Shown here one piece after another: positions 41,471-50,997 of a stretch of DNA of 52,792 nucleotides. The stretch spans positions 1 through 52,792 of the forward strand of contig NZ_WQPN01000059.1 in the NCBI RefSeq assembly GCF_018785315.1, given 5' to 3'. The DNA is from Clostridium sp. MCC353. Lineage in GTDB: Bacteria; Bacillota; Clostridia; Lachnospirales; Lachnospiraceae. How positions within the stretch are numbered: the stretch's first letter is position 1; the number at the start of each line of letters is the position of its first letter. Below the pieces are notes generated by a model. It saw only the letters and a program-made list of their open reading frames with translations. It was not told the DNA's origin and did no database searches. The position numbers and the translations under genes were made by a program.

Positions 41471-43530
41471 AGCTTTTTCTCCAGATTACTTATAATCAAT
41501 TCCAGCTCTTCTTTTTGTCGTCTCAACTTTGCAATGGTTTCCGTAATCCCATGATCCGCTGATCCACTGTCTTTTTCAGATGCCTGATTGAAAGAGGTTT
41601 GATTTTTATAGGCCGTACGCTTAGATGATTGACTTTCTGATTTTAGGTGATCAGTTTTCTGATTATGAAACATTTGTCTCCGCGACAGTTCATCGTAATA
41701 TAATTCCTCCAATTTGGATTTAACAGGCCCTTCACCTATATAATCGATAATTGTTTTAACTTTCTCCCTCTTTTCGCGAAACTCATCACCATGATTTAGC
41801 AAAATACTGGCGGCCTCATTAATCTTCTCCTCCGCAAAAGCCCCCATCGTTCCGTCTTCATCCAAAAAGAACGAATTCAAAAACAGAGTGTATATGTTGC
41901 TTCCAAACGTATCAGCAATGTCCGTAAACGTCTCTGTCTTCCCATTCATTTTTTTTAGATATAATACGCTGTTGGACGGAAAATCCGATAAAAGGATGGG
42001 GGAATGGGTAGTGATTATTATTTTTACCTCAATCCACTGAAACAGGGATTTACAAAACTCTGTGATCCATTTTATGTACATCCGCTGCCACCGGGGATGC
42101 AGGGACAAATCCGCTTCATCCAGTATCAGCAGGACATTGCTGGTTGCCCATGATAACGGAGAGTAGTTATATACATTGGTAATTCTCTGCTTCGTATTCA
42201 CCATAGAGAAAAGATGGGAAAATACAGACAGAAAACAATACTCCCCTGTGCTGACGCCAAAAGAAAACTCCAAAAAAGGAAAATCAAAATTAAGATTGGA
42301 GTAATGCTTTATTAACTGTAATATAAAGTCCTCTGTTTCCGCCCCAGTTTTAAAGCTGATCCCCCTGTTATCCCAGGTTTGGTACGCTTCTATCCTATCT
42401 TGGTTTCTTTCCAGCCAGCTAATAAATTCATCTGCTTTTTCAAGATATTCCTTATGTTCAAAAAAATGTTTTTTTAAAGAATTTAATATCCTCCTCGATG
42501 CTGAATAAACAGTATATTTTTTTAAATGCACTTTATGTTTCAAAAAGTCGCAGGTATTACAAAAAAACAGGCAGTTCTCCTGCGCTTTTTGCGTGTCATA
42601 GGGCACTGCACAGGGAATAATCATTCTCTTAAAGCTGTTTAGTATAACATTTATCACTGCTTGAGCCGCCCAGTTTGTACCATACTCGTCTTTCAGGTTA
42701 CTGAATCCTTGCTGCAAAGCAATTAATTTTTCACTAAATACCGGTTCGTCCTCTTTGTTTACGCGTATTTTCCCTGCTTCTTTCATAAGATAATCCTTAT
42801 GATAGCCCCCATCCGCAATTTTCACCGTAATTGCCTGGGGTAAAGGAAATGGAGTCTTCGTCTGGCTGTCTAAGGCATACCCGTATAGAAATTCAATAAT
42901 CCGAAATGCTTCCTGAGAGAAATAATTCATGATTTTATCTTTATTCAAACCGTCATAATGCATTTCATAAGTCATGTTAAAATGCTCATAGATCAAACGG
43001 CCGGCAGAAAAATCATAATTGCATTTCTTCTCATATTGATAATCATTTTGAGTTAGAGGGTTATGGAAATAAGAAATCTCATACTCATCCAGAAAATCCA
43101 GCGGTTCTCCCTTAATAAAAATCTTTTTGATCACTTTGATCTTCAGATTTTGGGAATTCACCTGAATTGAAGCGAATTGTCCCGTACAACAGAGCAGAAT
43201 CTCCTCTTTTCCGCCTGTTCTATGCTCAAACACCATCATAAATTCACTTCGGGGCTTGAGGGCTTCTTTCATATCTTTGAGAGAGTACATTAAAAAATTC
43301 ATCAAATTCGTTTTGCCGGAACCATTTTCCCCGACTACAGCAAAACAGCTGACGATATTGCCGCCCCAGAAATCATCCATATAGTCCTGGTTTTGGGAAA
43401 TGTTCAGGGAGTTCTCGTTTTGGTTATATTTAATCTTGTATTTGCCGCTGAGAGGGTAAGCGGTGTTTTGGAACTCGGGAGGGCCCCAGGTGGCGTTGTA
43501 GGCGTAGATTAGGTCTAGGGAATTTGGCAT
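41467..43530 (-). CDS. AAA/ABC-type ATPase, PtuA-like (Septu-type)
   Basis: A 687-residue cytoplasmic ATPase of the SMC/ABC-like defence group. Walker A is VVGENGSGKTNLMNF near residue 65; Walker B is NVLLILDEADLSLHPRWQ near 490 with the D-loop, then THSPILLSDFPSNS. The Pro-rich and coiled-coil middle fits Rad50-like folding; the C-terminus ends in charged helices. It would sense infection and activate the HNH nuclease encoded directly after. AAGGAG precedes the ATG. Confidence 0.82.
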   Translation of the reverse strand: MPNSLDLIYAYNATWGPPEFQNTAYPLSGKYKIKYNQNENSLNISQNQDYMDDFWGGNIVSCFAVVGENGSGKTNLMNFLMYSLKDMKEALKPRSEFMMVFEHRTGGKEEILLCCTGQFASIQVNSQNLKIKVIKKIFIKGEPLDFLDEYEISYFHNPLTQNDYQYEKKCNYDFSAGRLIYEHFNMTYEMHYDGLNKDKIMNYFSQEAFRIIEFLYGYALDSQTKTPFPLPQAITVKIADGGYHKDYLMKEAGKIRVNKEDEPVFSEKLIALQQGFSNLKDEYGTNWAAQAVINVILNSFKRMIIPCAVPYDTQKAQENCLFFCNTCDFLKHKVHLKKYTVYSASRRILNSLKKHFFEHKEYLEKADEFISWLERNQDRIEAYQTWDNRGISFKTGAETEDFILQLIKHYSNLNFDFPFLEFSFGVSTGEYCFLSVFSHLFSMVNTKQRITNVYNYSPLSWATSNVLLILDEADLSLHPRWQRMYIKWITEFCKSLFQWIEVKIIITTHSPILLSDFPSNSVLYLKKMNGKTETFTDIADTFGSNIYTLFLNSFFLDEDGTMGAFAEEKINEAASILLNHGDEFREKREKVKTIIDYIGEGPVKSKLEELYYDELSRRQMFHNQKTDHLKSESQSSKRTAYKNQTSFNQASEKDSGSADHGITETIAKLRRQKEELELIISNLEKKL

Positions 43531-43563
43531 TGTGGTTCTCCTTGAAGGGTTTTTCTAATTATA

Positions 43564-44724
43564 TCATACTTCGGTATCATTTTTTACATTTTTCTCCAGC
43601 AAAACTATCACCATCCAGAAAAATGGCTGCCGGTAATTAACTAGAAAAAGGCTTTCTCCCAACAAGGCAAAAACTCCTGCCATTTCCCCCTTGCTTCCTT
43701 GCTTTAAATACCCCCATAACCATTTAATTAAAAATATAGTTGGTATTATTCCATAGCAAAACAGTATACTGAATAAGCTGGAGTGTATTTCATTAGCATA
43801 AGCTGCTAATGTAAACCGCTCATAATATCCTTCGCCAGCGCCCCACAGCATATATTGAGGGTATAAGATTATCTTTTCAGCTCCCCGGTCATATAAGAAA
43901 CTAACAATACCTCCTTGTGTTAATTTAAAAATTTTTTCTTGTATTCTGGACAAAATTGAAAAATCACTGTTTTGTATTGCAAAGTCCTTTGAAGGCCATA
44001 TAATATATAATCCAGTAATAATGCTTACTGCTAAACATCCTCCAATCAGCACCCAGAACTTCTTTGGCAAACGTCCGGATTGATAGAATTTCCATAACTT
44101 CAATATCCCTATACCAACTGTAAACAGGAAAATACCTACAAATATTCCTGTGGACTTTGACACAGCTATAATCCACACAGATAAAATATAAAATACCGGA
44201 AATGTTCTGTCATTATATTTACAGGAATAGATATAGATCAGCAGCATTGCAGAGAATATATAGAATGCCAGCTGATTAGGATCATTGAATGTTCCCATAT
44301 ATCGTATCCCCCCCCAATACTCATAGAACTGTCTGCCAACCCCAGTTATGTAAAGGAGGAATTGAAGCAAAATAGACGCTTTTAAAACGAAGGCTAACTT
44401 TCTTAGAAATTTTTTATTTATAAGATTTTTAAAGCAGATTATAGCGCAGGCATTGTAGATCCAGTATAATATATATATCAAAAAAGAGGGTTGTTTATAA
44501 ATCATAAAATTGATGAAATTAATTATAACAACACATATAATAAATGCCAGTCCCCAGAAATCCTGGTTTAAATTTAAAAACGGCTCTTTTTTCTTGATTT
44601 TTGATAACATTAAAAAAAGGCATGATACTGCCAAACATGCATCACCAATGCCTAAATTTCCCGAAGGTAAGATATAAAATTGTTTTAAAAATACAAATAG
44701 TAAAAAAAACACTTCTGCTGTCAT
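43564..44724 (-). CDS. O-antigen-ligase/polymerase-like membrane protein
   Basis: About 386 residues with roughly ten hydrophobic segments. The motif YMGTFNDPNQLAFYIF near the middle is the conserved loop of O-antigen ligase / Wzy-type proteins, which polymerise or ligate lipid-linked glycans on the outer membrane face. It lies in the second glycan region, downstream of a family 2 glycosyltransferase. The start at 44724 is chosen because GTGAGG stands 8 nt upstream; an ATG at 44805 would overlap that glycosyltransferase by 25 bp. Confidence 0.82.
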   Translation of the reverse strand: MTAEVFFLLFVFLKQFYILPSGNLGIGDACLAVSCLFLMLSKIKKKEPFLNLNQDFWGLAFIICVVIINFINFMIYKQPSFLIYILYWIYNACAIICFKNLINKKFLRKLAFVLKASILLQFLLYITGVGRQFYEYWGGIRYMGTFNDPNQLAFYIFSAMLLIYIYSCKYNDRTFPVFYILSVWIIAVSKSTGIFVGIFLFTVGIGILKLWKFYQSGRLPKKFWVLIGGCLAVSIITGLYIIWPSKDFAIQNSDFSILSRIQEKIFKLTQGGIVSFLYDRGAEKIILYPQYMLWGAGEGYYERFTLAAYANEIHSSLFSILFCYGIIPTIFLIKWLWGYLKQGSKGEMAGVFALLGESLFLVNYRQPFFWMVIVLLEKNVKNDTEV

Positions 44725-44780
44725 GAAATATTCCTCACTCTGTTTTAATGTCATTATTCTATCATTCATAGGCTGCTGCT

Positions 44781-45587
44781 TTAGCGTTTTTCTTTCAATT
44801 TCCAAATTAACCGGTGCGGAATCAGACCGACTAATAACGGTTTTATCACATAAGGAATCCCTTTGGGCATTAACCCCAATTTTCTAAAATTCCCCAAGCG
44901 TACAATCGCTTCATCAATCCGATATTGGTACCGTCTTTTTTTCCTCATCATCTCCACATTTACATAATACTGATATAAAACGTCCTGCAGATTATATCCC
45001 CGATAGCCCAGTGCATACAAACGCATAAACAGATCATAATCTTCTGCCCTTCTACAGACCCGGGCTGCTGAATACCCATTCGCTTTCAGTAAACACTCCC
45101 TTTTTATCATAACGGTGGCATGGACAAATGGCATCGACCATAAAAAATCTTCTTTCTGAGGTTCTGCTTTTAAACGGTATTGACTAGGTAAAACATTGCT
45201 GCCATCGAATAATTCCGCATCGCTGCACACAAAGTCATAACCGGGATTTGCCTCCAGAAAAATGAACTCCGTTTCCAATCGATGCGGATAACAATAATCA
45301 TCCGCATCCATTATCGCTATATATTTCCCCTGTGCCGCAGCAATTCCTTTATTTCTGGTCCTGGCAGCATATTCATTAACCTTATTAACAATCAGACTGA
45401 TTCTCGAATCTAAATCTACTATTTCTTCTAAAAAAAGAGAGATCTCCTCATTTGATGCATCATTGCAGAGAATCAGCTCAAAATTCTGATAAGTCTGATT
45501 AAGTATGGACTGCACCGCCCTTAAAATCAAACCTTTTTCTTCATTGTGTATCGCCATTATCACAGAAATATCAACCATCATATTCAA
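44781..45587 (-). CDS. Family 2 glycosyltransferase
   Basis: A 268-residue GT-A enzyme: VIMAIHNEEKGLILRAVQ, LCNDASNEE and the metal site in YIAIMDADDYCYPHRLE near residue 95, then CRRAEDYDLFMRLYALG. This resembles glycosyltransferases adding rhamnose, galactose or glucose in capsules and teichuronic polymers; donor unknown. It follows the next upstream glycosyltransferase by 1 bp, so both belong to one transcript. Confidence 0.9.
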   Translation of the reverse strand: MNMMVDISVIMAIHNEEKGLILRAVQSILNQTYQNFELILCNDASNEEISLFLEEIVDLDSRISLIVNKVNEYAARTRNKGIAAAQGKYIAIMDADDYCYPHRLETEFIFLEANPGYDFVCSDAELFDGSNVLPSQYRLKAEPQKEDFLWSMPFVHATVMIKRECLLKANGYSAARVCRRAEDYDLFMRLYALGYRGYNLQDVLYQYYVNVEMMRKKRRYQYRIDEAIVRLGNFRKLGLMPKGIPYVIKPLLVGLIPHRLIWKLKEKR

Positions 45588-45588
45588 C

Positions 45589-46509
45589 CTATAGCTTTCG
45601 GTCCATCATATATAACCATGTCTCTTTAATAAATTTTTTTAATCCTGCCCTATATTCTACTACATGCAGACAATGAAGTAAATATATAATAATTCTATAA
45701 AAATACAGGGCCCATAATGAAATACCTGATGCTTTTAAATATTTCCTGCAATAATATATCTCACTGTTCACATTGCAGGTATAAGCGAAAACCTTGACAT
45801 GTTTCGTACTTGCTCCATGTAAATGCTGAACTGAAAATTGCGGTACATACATGGTTTTCCATCCAGTTTGTTCCATATGAATTCCGAGAATAAATTCTTC
45901 CTCATATAAAAAAGTACCTTCATCTAAAGGGGTTACATCCTCTGCGCATGCTCCCGACATCATAAAACAACAGCCAGAAACAGCATGTACCGGAAAAGTT
46001 TCCCGGTCATAATCATAGTTCAATCCCCAATACCTTCGATTATATCCTGGAAAAAAAACATGAAACCTGGTTCTTAATAAAAGATTCTCCTTCATTCCGG
46101 TTTTCAGACACATGTTGGCCTTCTGCGTATTACCATCTCTGTCAACAATCCTTGGACCCACGATGCCTACCGAAGGATGGGATTTCAAATATTCATACAT
46201 GCCAGTAATTGTTCCATCGAAGAATCTTATATCATTGTTGCTTATCAAAATAGCATCACATCCGGCCTCTTTGGCGGCTTTTATACCAATGTTGTTTCCG
46301 GCGGCATAGCCGATATTAGTAGGATTGTAAAACGTGGTAATGTCGGGGTGGCGCAATAGTTCCGAAGTATGATTGTCTGGTTTTATTGTGGAGCCATTAT
46401 CTACACAGAATATCCTATATTTTTGTTGAGGCTGATTTTGCAGGACGCTTTCTATGCATGCCTGGGTTTCATTCCAATTGTTGTAATTTAGAATTATTAT
46501 GCCTATCAT
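45589..46509 (-). CDS. Family 2 glycosyltransferase (rhamnosyltransferase-like)
   Basis: About 306 residues. The N-terminus reads GIIILNYNNWNETQACIES; VDNGSTIKP and ISNNDIRFFDG provide nucleotide- and metal-binding parts, and FLYEEEFILGIHMEQTG the acidic base region. It resembles WbbL-like rhamnosyltransferases. The start at 46509 is chosen for AAAGG 10 nt upstream; an ATG at 46527 lacks a site. Immediately upstream is an open reading stretch continuing the GT-C-like gene out of frame. Confidence 0.88.
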   Translation of the reverse strand: MIGIIILNYNNWNETQACIESVLQNQPQQKYRIFCVDNGSTIKPDNHTSELLRHPDITTFYNPTNIGYAAGNNIGIKAAKEAGCDAILISNNDIRFFDGTITGMYEYLKSHPSVGIVGPRIVDRDGNTQKANMCLKTGMKENLLLRTRFHVFFPGYNRRYWGLNYDYDRETFPVHAVSGCCFMMSGACAEDVTPLDEGTFLYEEEFILGIHMEQTGWKTMYVPQFSVQHLHGASTKHVKVFAYTCNVNSEIYYCRKYLKASGISLWALYFYRIIIYLLHCLHVVEYRAGLKKFIKETWLYMMDRKL

Positions 46510-46557
46510 TCTATTTAAGCCTTTCATGGATTTCAGAACCAGTGAATGGAATAATGT

Positions 46558-46735
46558 TTATTGTTCCATATAAATAGTTTCAACGTCATAATACCGAGCA
46601 ATTATAACGTTTCCCCAATAATCCGGATAGGGGGACAAATCTCCATCACTTATTTTATCACTGTAACAAGTATACTTTGTATATCCTAATATTACAGGTA
46701 ATGTAAGTTCTGTTGTTATGACATTTTTTTTAATC
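46558..46735 (-). pseudogene. Out-of-frame C-terminal continuation of the GT-C-like gene
   Basis: After the stop of the 46716-48275 gene, another frame is open for 58 codons and reads like protein: KKNVITTELTLPVILGY, then DLSPYPDYWGNVIIARYYD, ending ETIYMEQ. The two frames meet at a run of eight A (minus strand, 46724-46731). An insertion or deletion there, or slippage, would join them into a protein of about 570 residues. This is inference from frame and composition. Confidence 0.55.
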
Positions 46736-48275
46736 CCTTCGTCTCAAATCTTCCTACTATATTATCAAGACCTACTGATGCACAAATTATATACATTGGC
46801 AAAAAGCAATACAAATATCTTGCCCTAGCTTCAAAAATCCACAAAAACAGAGTAAGTCCAAAAATACTTAACAAGGCGATCATCTCACTAATTTTTATAT
46901 CATCTTTCTTTTTTATACCTAACCCTAATATAGATGTTAAAACAAATATCCATATAATTTTTACAAATACCATATAAAATGTATAATAATACTTCCCATC
47001 GTGATAATATAAATTCCGTAAACTTATTGCCGTCTGATTATCCTTTGGTAATATCGTTGCGTAAAAACCACCTTCTGCTCCCCATGCAAAAGTGCCATCA
47101 TTATAATTTACCAAAGTTTTCTTTTTTATTAACTGTGCAAGACCTGATAAGCCCATCTCTGATATACGCTGTTTAGCTACTTGAAGAGTTGCTTCCTTTT
47201 TTTCTTCCAAAGTAGAAAAACTAGTTGTGTAATTTATATCTTCTGCCGAGTTTCCACCTGTTTTTTCAACATTCATACCCATCATCAAATAATGTGTCAT
47301 AGGAACTTCTAAATTTTTATTTAGCTCTGCATTTAATATCCTAGTCACACCAACAGCTGCTAGTTGTGAAACTAAAAATGTAATTACAAGCATAGGCATA
47401 CAATATTTCATCAAATCAAAAAATTGGTGTTTATTCGATACAGATCCAATCAATTCAACAACCAGGATTGCTATTAAAACAATAACAGTGGTTGGTTTAA
47501 TTAACATACCCAAATAACTAAATAATCCTACAAGCATCCATTTCGACAGTTTACAATCTTTAAAAGTAATATAAAAATAGAATGCCAACACTGGAAAAAC
47601 AATTCCATATGCATCAGAATATGGAATTGTGATCCATGGTGACAACGCTACAAGCAAAATGTAACAAATCCAGCTGATCCATGGTATCAATACACTTTTA
47701 GATAACTTTCTTACAGACAGAACTGTAAATATACCTGCAATATTAACAACAGCGTTCGCAACTACAATACCAGGAAAATACAACTCTTCTATCCCAAATG
47801 CTAACGCTGCCTTCATAATCAATACCATAATTGCTGTTAATGTTCTATTATTAGGATAGAGGGATAAAACGCCTTCAAAATTTTGAGGTGAACCAGTTCT
47901 GACTATTGTTAAAGCTGCCTTCATTAATGTGCCGCAATCCCATTCAGTATAAAAATAAATATTATAAGAAATAAAAACTTGTAATAAGAACAACATCACA
48001 CCACTAACTAATAAAATCATTAAAAATTTTCTGTCTGATATTTTTCTCATTTTTAAGTTTGCCTTATGTATAATAAAAATCAACAATGCTATTAATGGAA
48101 TTAAAAATAATACAATCATTTTATTACTCCAACCGCAATTCACTTGGCAATAATAAGGAATACTCGTATCTATAAATACAAGATCTAACCAGATTAATAA
48201 AAATGCTAAAATACACCCGTAATATATAATGGCATTTAATCCCCCCATTATCTTAGTTGTCTTTGATTCCACCAT
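46716..48275 (-). CDS. GT-C-type membrane glycosyltransferase-like protein
   Basis: About 519 residues with ten or more hydrophobic segments, such as ILVSGVMLFLLQVFISYNIYF, and a periplasmic loop with the acidic EWDCGTLMKAAL near the N-terminus, a layout seen in GT39/GT-C enzymes that use lipid-linked sugars. No exact family is recognised. The start at 48275 follows GTGAGGA by about 10 nt; 48284 overlaps the previous stop. The gene may have lost its true C-terminus by a frameshift in an A8 run. Confidence 0.7.
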   Translation of the reverse strand: MVESKTTKIMGGLNAIIYYGCILAFLLIWLDLVFIDTSIPYYCQVNCGWSNKMIVLFLIPLIALLIFIIHKANLKMRKISDRKFLMILLVSGVMLFLLQVFISYNIYFYTEWDCGTLMKAALTIVRTGSPQNFEGVLSLYPNNRTLTAIMVLIMKAALAFGIEELYFPGIVVANAVVNIAGIFTVLSVRKLSKSVLIPWISWICYILLVALSPWITIPYSDAYGIVFPVLAFYFYITFKDCKLSKWMLVGLFSYLGMLIKPTTVIVLIAILVVELIGSVSNKHQFFDLMKYCMPMLVITFLVSQLAAVGVTRILNAELNKNLEVPMTHYLMMGMNVEKTGGNSAEDINYTTSFSTLEEKKEATLQVAKQRISEMGLSGLAQLIKKKTLVNYNDGTFAWGAEGGFYATILPKDNQTAISLRNLYYHDGKYYYTFYMVFVKIIWIFVLTSILGLGIKKKDDIKISEMIALLSIFGLTLFLWIFEARARYLYCFLPMYIICASVGLDNIVGRFETKGLKKMS

Positions 48276-48280
48276 TATAA

Positions 48281-49270
48281 TCATTCCTCACTTTTCTCAT
48301 CTGCATCAATTAAAAATTCATCAATTAAAAATCTGGGACGCTGCTTTGTTTCTAAATAGATTTTACCTATATATTCACCTACAATACCAATAGATAATAT
48401 TAACAGACCGCCTATACCCCAAATTGAAACCATAAGACTTGCCCATCCTGGCGTTGTATTTCCCTGGAAGAAACCAGATACACTCCATGCCAACATTATC
48501 ATACTCATAATAAAAACCAGGCATCCCAAGAGCGTAATAATTCTGATAGGCTTTACACTTAATGAGGTTATTCCTTCAAAAGCAAACGCTAACATTTTCT
48601 TTAAAGGATATTTACTTTCTCCGGCAAACCTCTCATTTCGCTCATAGTATACAATACCTGTTTTATATCCAATCATAGGCACAATACCTCTTAAAAATAG
48701 ATTTACCTCTTTGAACTGAGATAAACCTTCAAGAGCTCTTTTACTCATCAACCTATAGTCCGCATGATTATATATTGTATTGGCCCCGAGCCAATTCATA
48801 ACTTTATAAAAGCATTCTGCAGTAAAACGTTTGAATAATGTATCTGTTTCTCGTTTGCTTCTTACACCATATACAATATCACAACCGTCTATATATTGGT
48901 CTACCATTGAATCAATTGCATCAATATCGTCCTGAAGATCTGCATCCAGAGAAATGGAGAAATCACAATAATCTTTTAGCATCATTAAACCAGCAAATAA
49001 AGCATTTTGGTGCCCTCTATTGCAGCTTAAATTTATTCCACCAAAAATACAGTTTTTATGACACAAATCTGAGATTATATTCCAAGTATCATCCTTAGAA
49101 CCATCATTAACAAAAACTATTTTACTAGTTTCTCTGATTTTATTCTGTATGATTAACTTTTTCACCTTAGTTTCAAGCCGTTTTGCAGTTTCAGGTAAAA
49201 CAGCCTGTTCATTATAACAAGGTATTACAATATACAATATATTTTCCATCTCCAAATTTTCTACTCCCAT
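48281..49270 (-). CDS. GtrB/DPM1-like polyprenyl-phosphate glycosyltransferase
   Basis: A 329-residue enzyme. The catalytic GT-A part shows IVIPCYNEQAVLPETAKRLE, FVNDGSKDDTW, SLDADLQDDIDAID and the ARHRR-less NERFAGESKYPLKKM loop; two membrane helices follow at about 235-305. Such enzymes charge undecaprenyl phosphate with glucose or another sugar, used by a GT-C partner, and the next gene (GT-C-like) fits that role. The ATG at 49270 overlaps the remnant of an interrupted gene; an alternative ATG lies at 49249. Confidence 0.92.
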   Translation of the reverse strand: MGVENLEMENILYIVIPCYNEQAVLPETAKRLETKVKKLIIQNKIRETSKIVFVNDGSKDDTWNIISDLCHKNCIFGGINLSCNRGHQNALFAGLMMLKDYCDFSISLDADLQDDIDAIDSMVDQYIDGCDIVYGVRSKRETDTLFKRFTAECFYKVMNWLGANTIYNHADYRLMSKRALEGLSQFKEVNLFLRGIVPMIGYKTGIVYYERNERFAGESKYPLKKMLAFAFEGITSLSVKPIRIITLLGCLVFIMSMIMLAWSVSGFFQGNTTPGWASLMVSIWGIGGLLILSIGIVGEYIGKIYLETKQRPRFLIDEFLIDADEKSEE

Positions 49271-49363
49271 ATCAATTTACAGTTCGATGGTAAATCGTAA
49301 TATGCTTTATAATAGTCATCCAAAATCTCCCAGCCTTCAAAATAGGCATTATATGTCCATACC
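49261..49363 (-). pseudogene. C-terminal fragment of a gene cut by IS66
   Basis: From the IS66 border a frame is open to a stop at 49261-49263 and reads VWTYNAYFEGWEILDDYYK then AYYDLPSNCKLIWE. The composition is protein-like, and the end overlaps the next gene's start codon as in tightly packed operons. The rest of this gene is not recognised on the other side of the insertion, so a deletion probably came with it. Confidence 0.6.
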
Positions 49364-49407
49364 GTAAACGCTCAATAACCAGTACCTTTACAATTATGGG
49401 GCCGCAG

Positions 49408-49830
49408 TTATGTGCAGCCCGTTGAGCCCTGCTTTTTCGGTTTTCGTATGTGCTCTGGCAGTTTCTTAGACCAAGGAAGCAGATCTTCCAGGAAGCTTCT
49501 CTCAAGGTCATCTGCGTGCTTTGGCAGTTCGGTCAGCGGATACTCAAAATAATCATACGGCTTTCGATTGTTTGCCTTCACTGTCTCAGCGATGCTGTAT
49601 ATGATCGCGGAGCTGGCTGCCCCGTTAATGGTGTCGATTACCTGCCAGTTTTTCTTCCCTACACAGAATACACGGATGGCTTTTTCGCTGGCATTATTGT
49701 CAATGGGAACGTCTCCGTCTGTAAGGAACACTGTCAGATACCGTTCCTGATTTAAGGCATAAGTAAAGCCTACCCGGAGTTTCCCGTTTGCCGGCACTTC
49801 ATGCATTTTTAAAATCTGCGAATTGCACAA
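49408..49830 (-). pseudogene. IS66 transposase (tnpC) C-terminal fragment
   Basis: About 140 residues matching the end of IS66 transposases: VPANGKLRVGFTYALNQERY, DGDVPIDNNASEKAIRVFC with the last catalytic Glu, INGAASSAIIYSIAETVKAN and the terminal YPLTELPKHADDLE. The first two thirds with the other DDE acids are absent, replaced by direct junction with tnpB. It cannot be active. Confidence 0.9.
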
Positions 49831-49833
49831 AGA

Positions 49834-50196
49834 TTACATTGCTTTGGTCGGATCAGCCATTTCTGATATCGGATGCTTTGCGATTATTTCCAGCCCCTGC
49901 ATCAACATCTGAAACTGATCTTCCGAAATGGTTACTGCCTCCGCTTTGGATCTGGTCCAGTTAAATGCACCGTTATCCAGGCATTTATAAATCAGAAGAA
50001 AAACCATCACCTTCCCATAAAAGTGCTTTGATGCGGTCACAGAGCCTTCCACAGAAAAGGAAAAGAGTATTCCTGTCATACGGATCCAGCTCAAACTGAA
50101 AACAGATGATTCCTGCCAGAGCCTCAATTCCGCCGCGCAGATCCGTGTAGCCGATCACCAGGTAGCTCTTTTTAAATCCCTTCCGTCATTAAGCAT
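49834..50196 (-). pseudogene. tnpB: IS66 accessory gene tnpB, frameshifted
   Basis: IS66 Orf2. One frame gives IGYTDLRGGIEALAGIICF and DPYDRNTLFLFCGRLCDRIK, a second gives LLIYKCLDNGAFNWTRSKAE. The break lies at a TTTTT run near 49998-50002 where one T too many shifts the frame. A second shift occurs near the ATG at 50196, where a T is missing from the GATTTAAAAAG region. The gene is inactive. Confidence 0.85.
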
Positions 50197-50592
50197 GAGC
50201 TAAAGCCCTCACAAGAATGTGCAACAACTCTTGTGATGTTTCAGGGAAAACATCAATCGCAATACCATTGTTTCCACGGATAATGGCCGATGCAACTGAC
50301 TTTTCCGCATTGTCTGTTCCCTGGGTATTGCCAGAGACAAACAGCCAGACAGGACGGACAACTCTACAAAATCAGAAATCTGTTTGCGATTCGAGTTTTC
50401 TTCTGCTGAGTAGTTTAATATTGCCTGACGGACACGACGAAGTCGAAAATAGTAGTTAGCTTTGGTAATTCCTTGCTGCCTGCACCAGCCATCCATTGTC
50501 AAGCCAGCCGGACGATTTTGACATTCACGGATTTGTTGACTCCATTGTTTCAAACGAACAGATTCGGCAACTAATCTTGCCTTGGTCTTCAT
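50193..50592 (-). pseudogene. tnpA: IS66 accessory gene tnpA, frameshifted
   Basis: IS66 Orf1. The N-terminal helix-turn-helix part reads LKQWSQQIRECQNRPAGLTM and WCRQQGITKANYYFRLRRVR. After FVELSV the frame leaves the family pattern, which resumes in another frame as VASAIIRGNNGIAIDVFPET and ends VRALAHA. AGGAGG precedes the ATG. One frameshift explains the loss. Confidence 0.85.
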
Positions 50593-50713
50593 AGCACTAA
50601 CCTCCTTGTAGCAAGTATAAAAAGTTTAGTACTCAACTTTTTATACTTTAAACTATGGAGTAATTATGCCATGAAATTTAGTTATGGGCAAGATATTGGT
50701 TATTAGCGTTTAC

Positions 50714-50997
50714 TCCTCCTATAATGATAGTCACGCAAGTATGTGCCAAACTCATTATAAGCGAAATTTATGGGAATGGCCCACCTTCCGTGAAGGTGGC
50801 TCCTTCTCATCGTTATAGTGGTTCTAAATGACCGTGCAGATGGTATTCACTGGTCGGAATATACACACGGATCGAATTCTTCAACAGATTGCTAAAACTG
50901 TATATTCCGCTTGTATGCGCCACTTGCGAAAACAATAAGTTGAGTTCATTAATCGACATGTACACCAAAAAAGACTTAATAAAGAGGAAGGTAACCC
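50714..50997. other. Remnant DNA beside IS66
   Basis: No intact gene is seen. GCCCACCTTC/GAAGGTGGCTCC makes a small hairpin at about 50778-50803. A minus-strand open stretch ending at 50813 reads SGIYSFSNLLKNSIRVYIPT and HLHGHLEPL, unassigned and possibly a fragment of another mobile element. Confidence 0.4.

Larger units (their letters stand above)
49364..50713 (-). mobile_element. Degenerate IS66-family insertion sequence
   Basis: Inverted ends GTAAACGCTCAATAACCAG (49364-49382) and GTAAACGCTAATAACCAA (complement of 50696-50713) bound a 1350-bp element, about half the usual IS66 length of 2.5 kb. It holds remnants of the three standard genes in order: tnpA, tnpB and the C-terminal part of the transposase. 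Flanking octamers TCCATACC and TCCTCCTA are not a target duplication, so rearrangement after insertion is likely. Confidence 0.9.
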
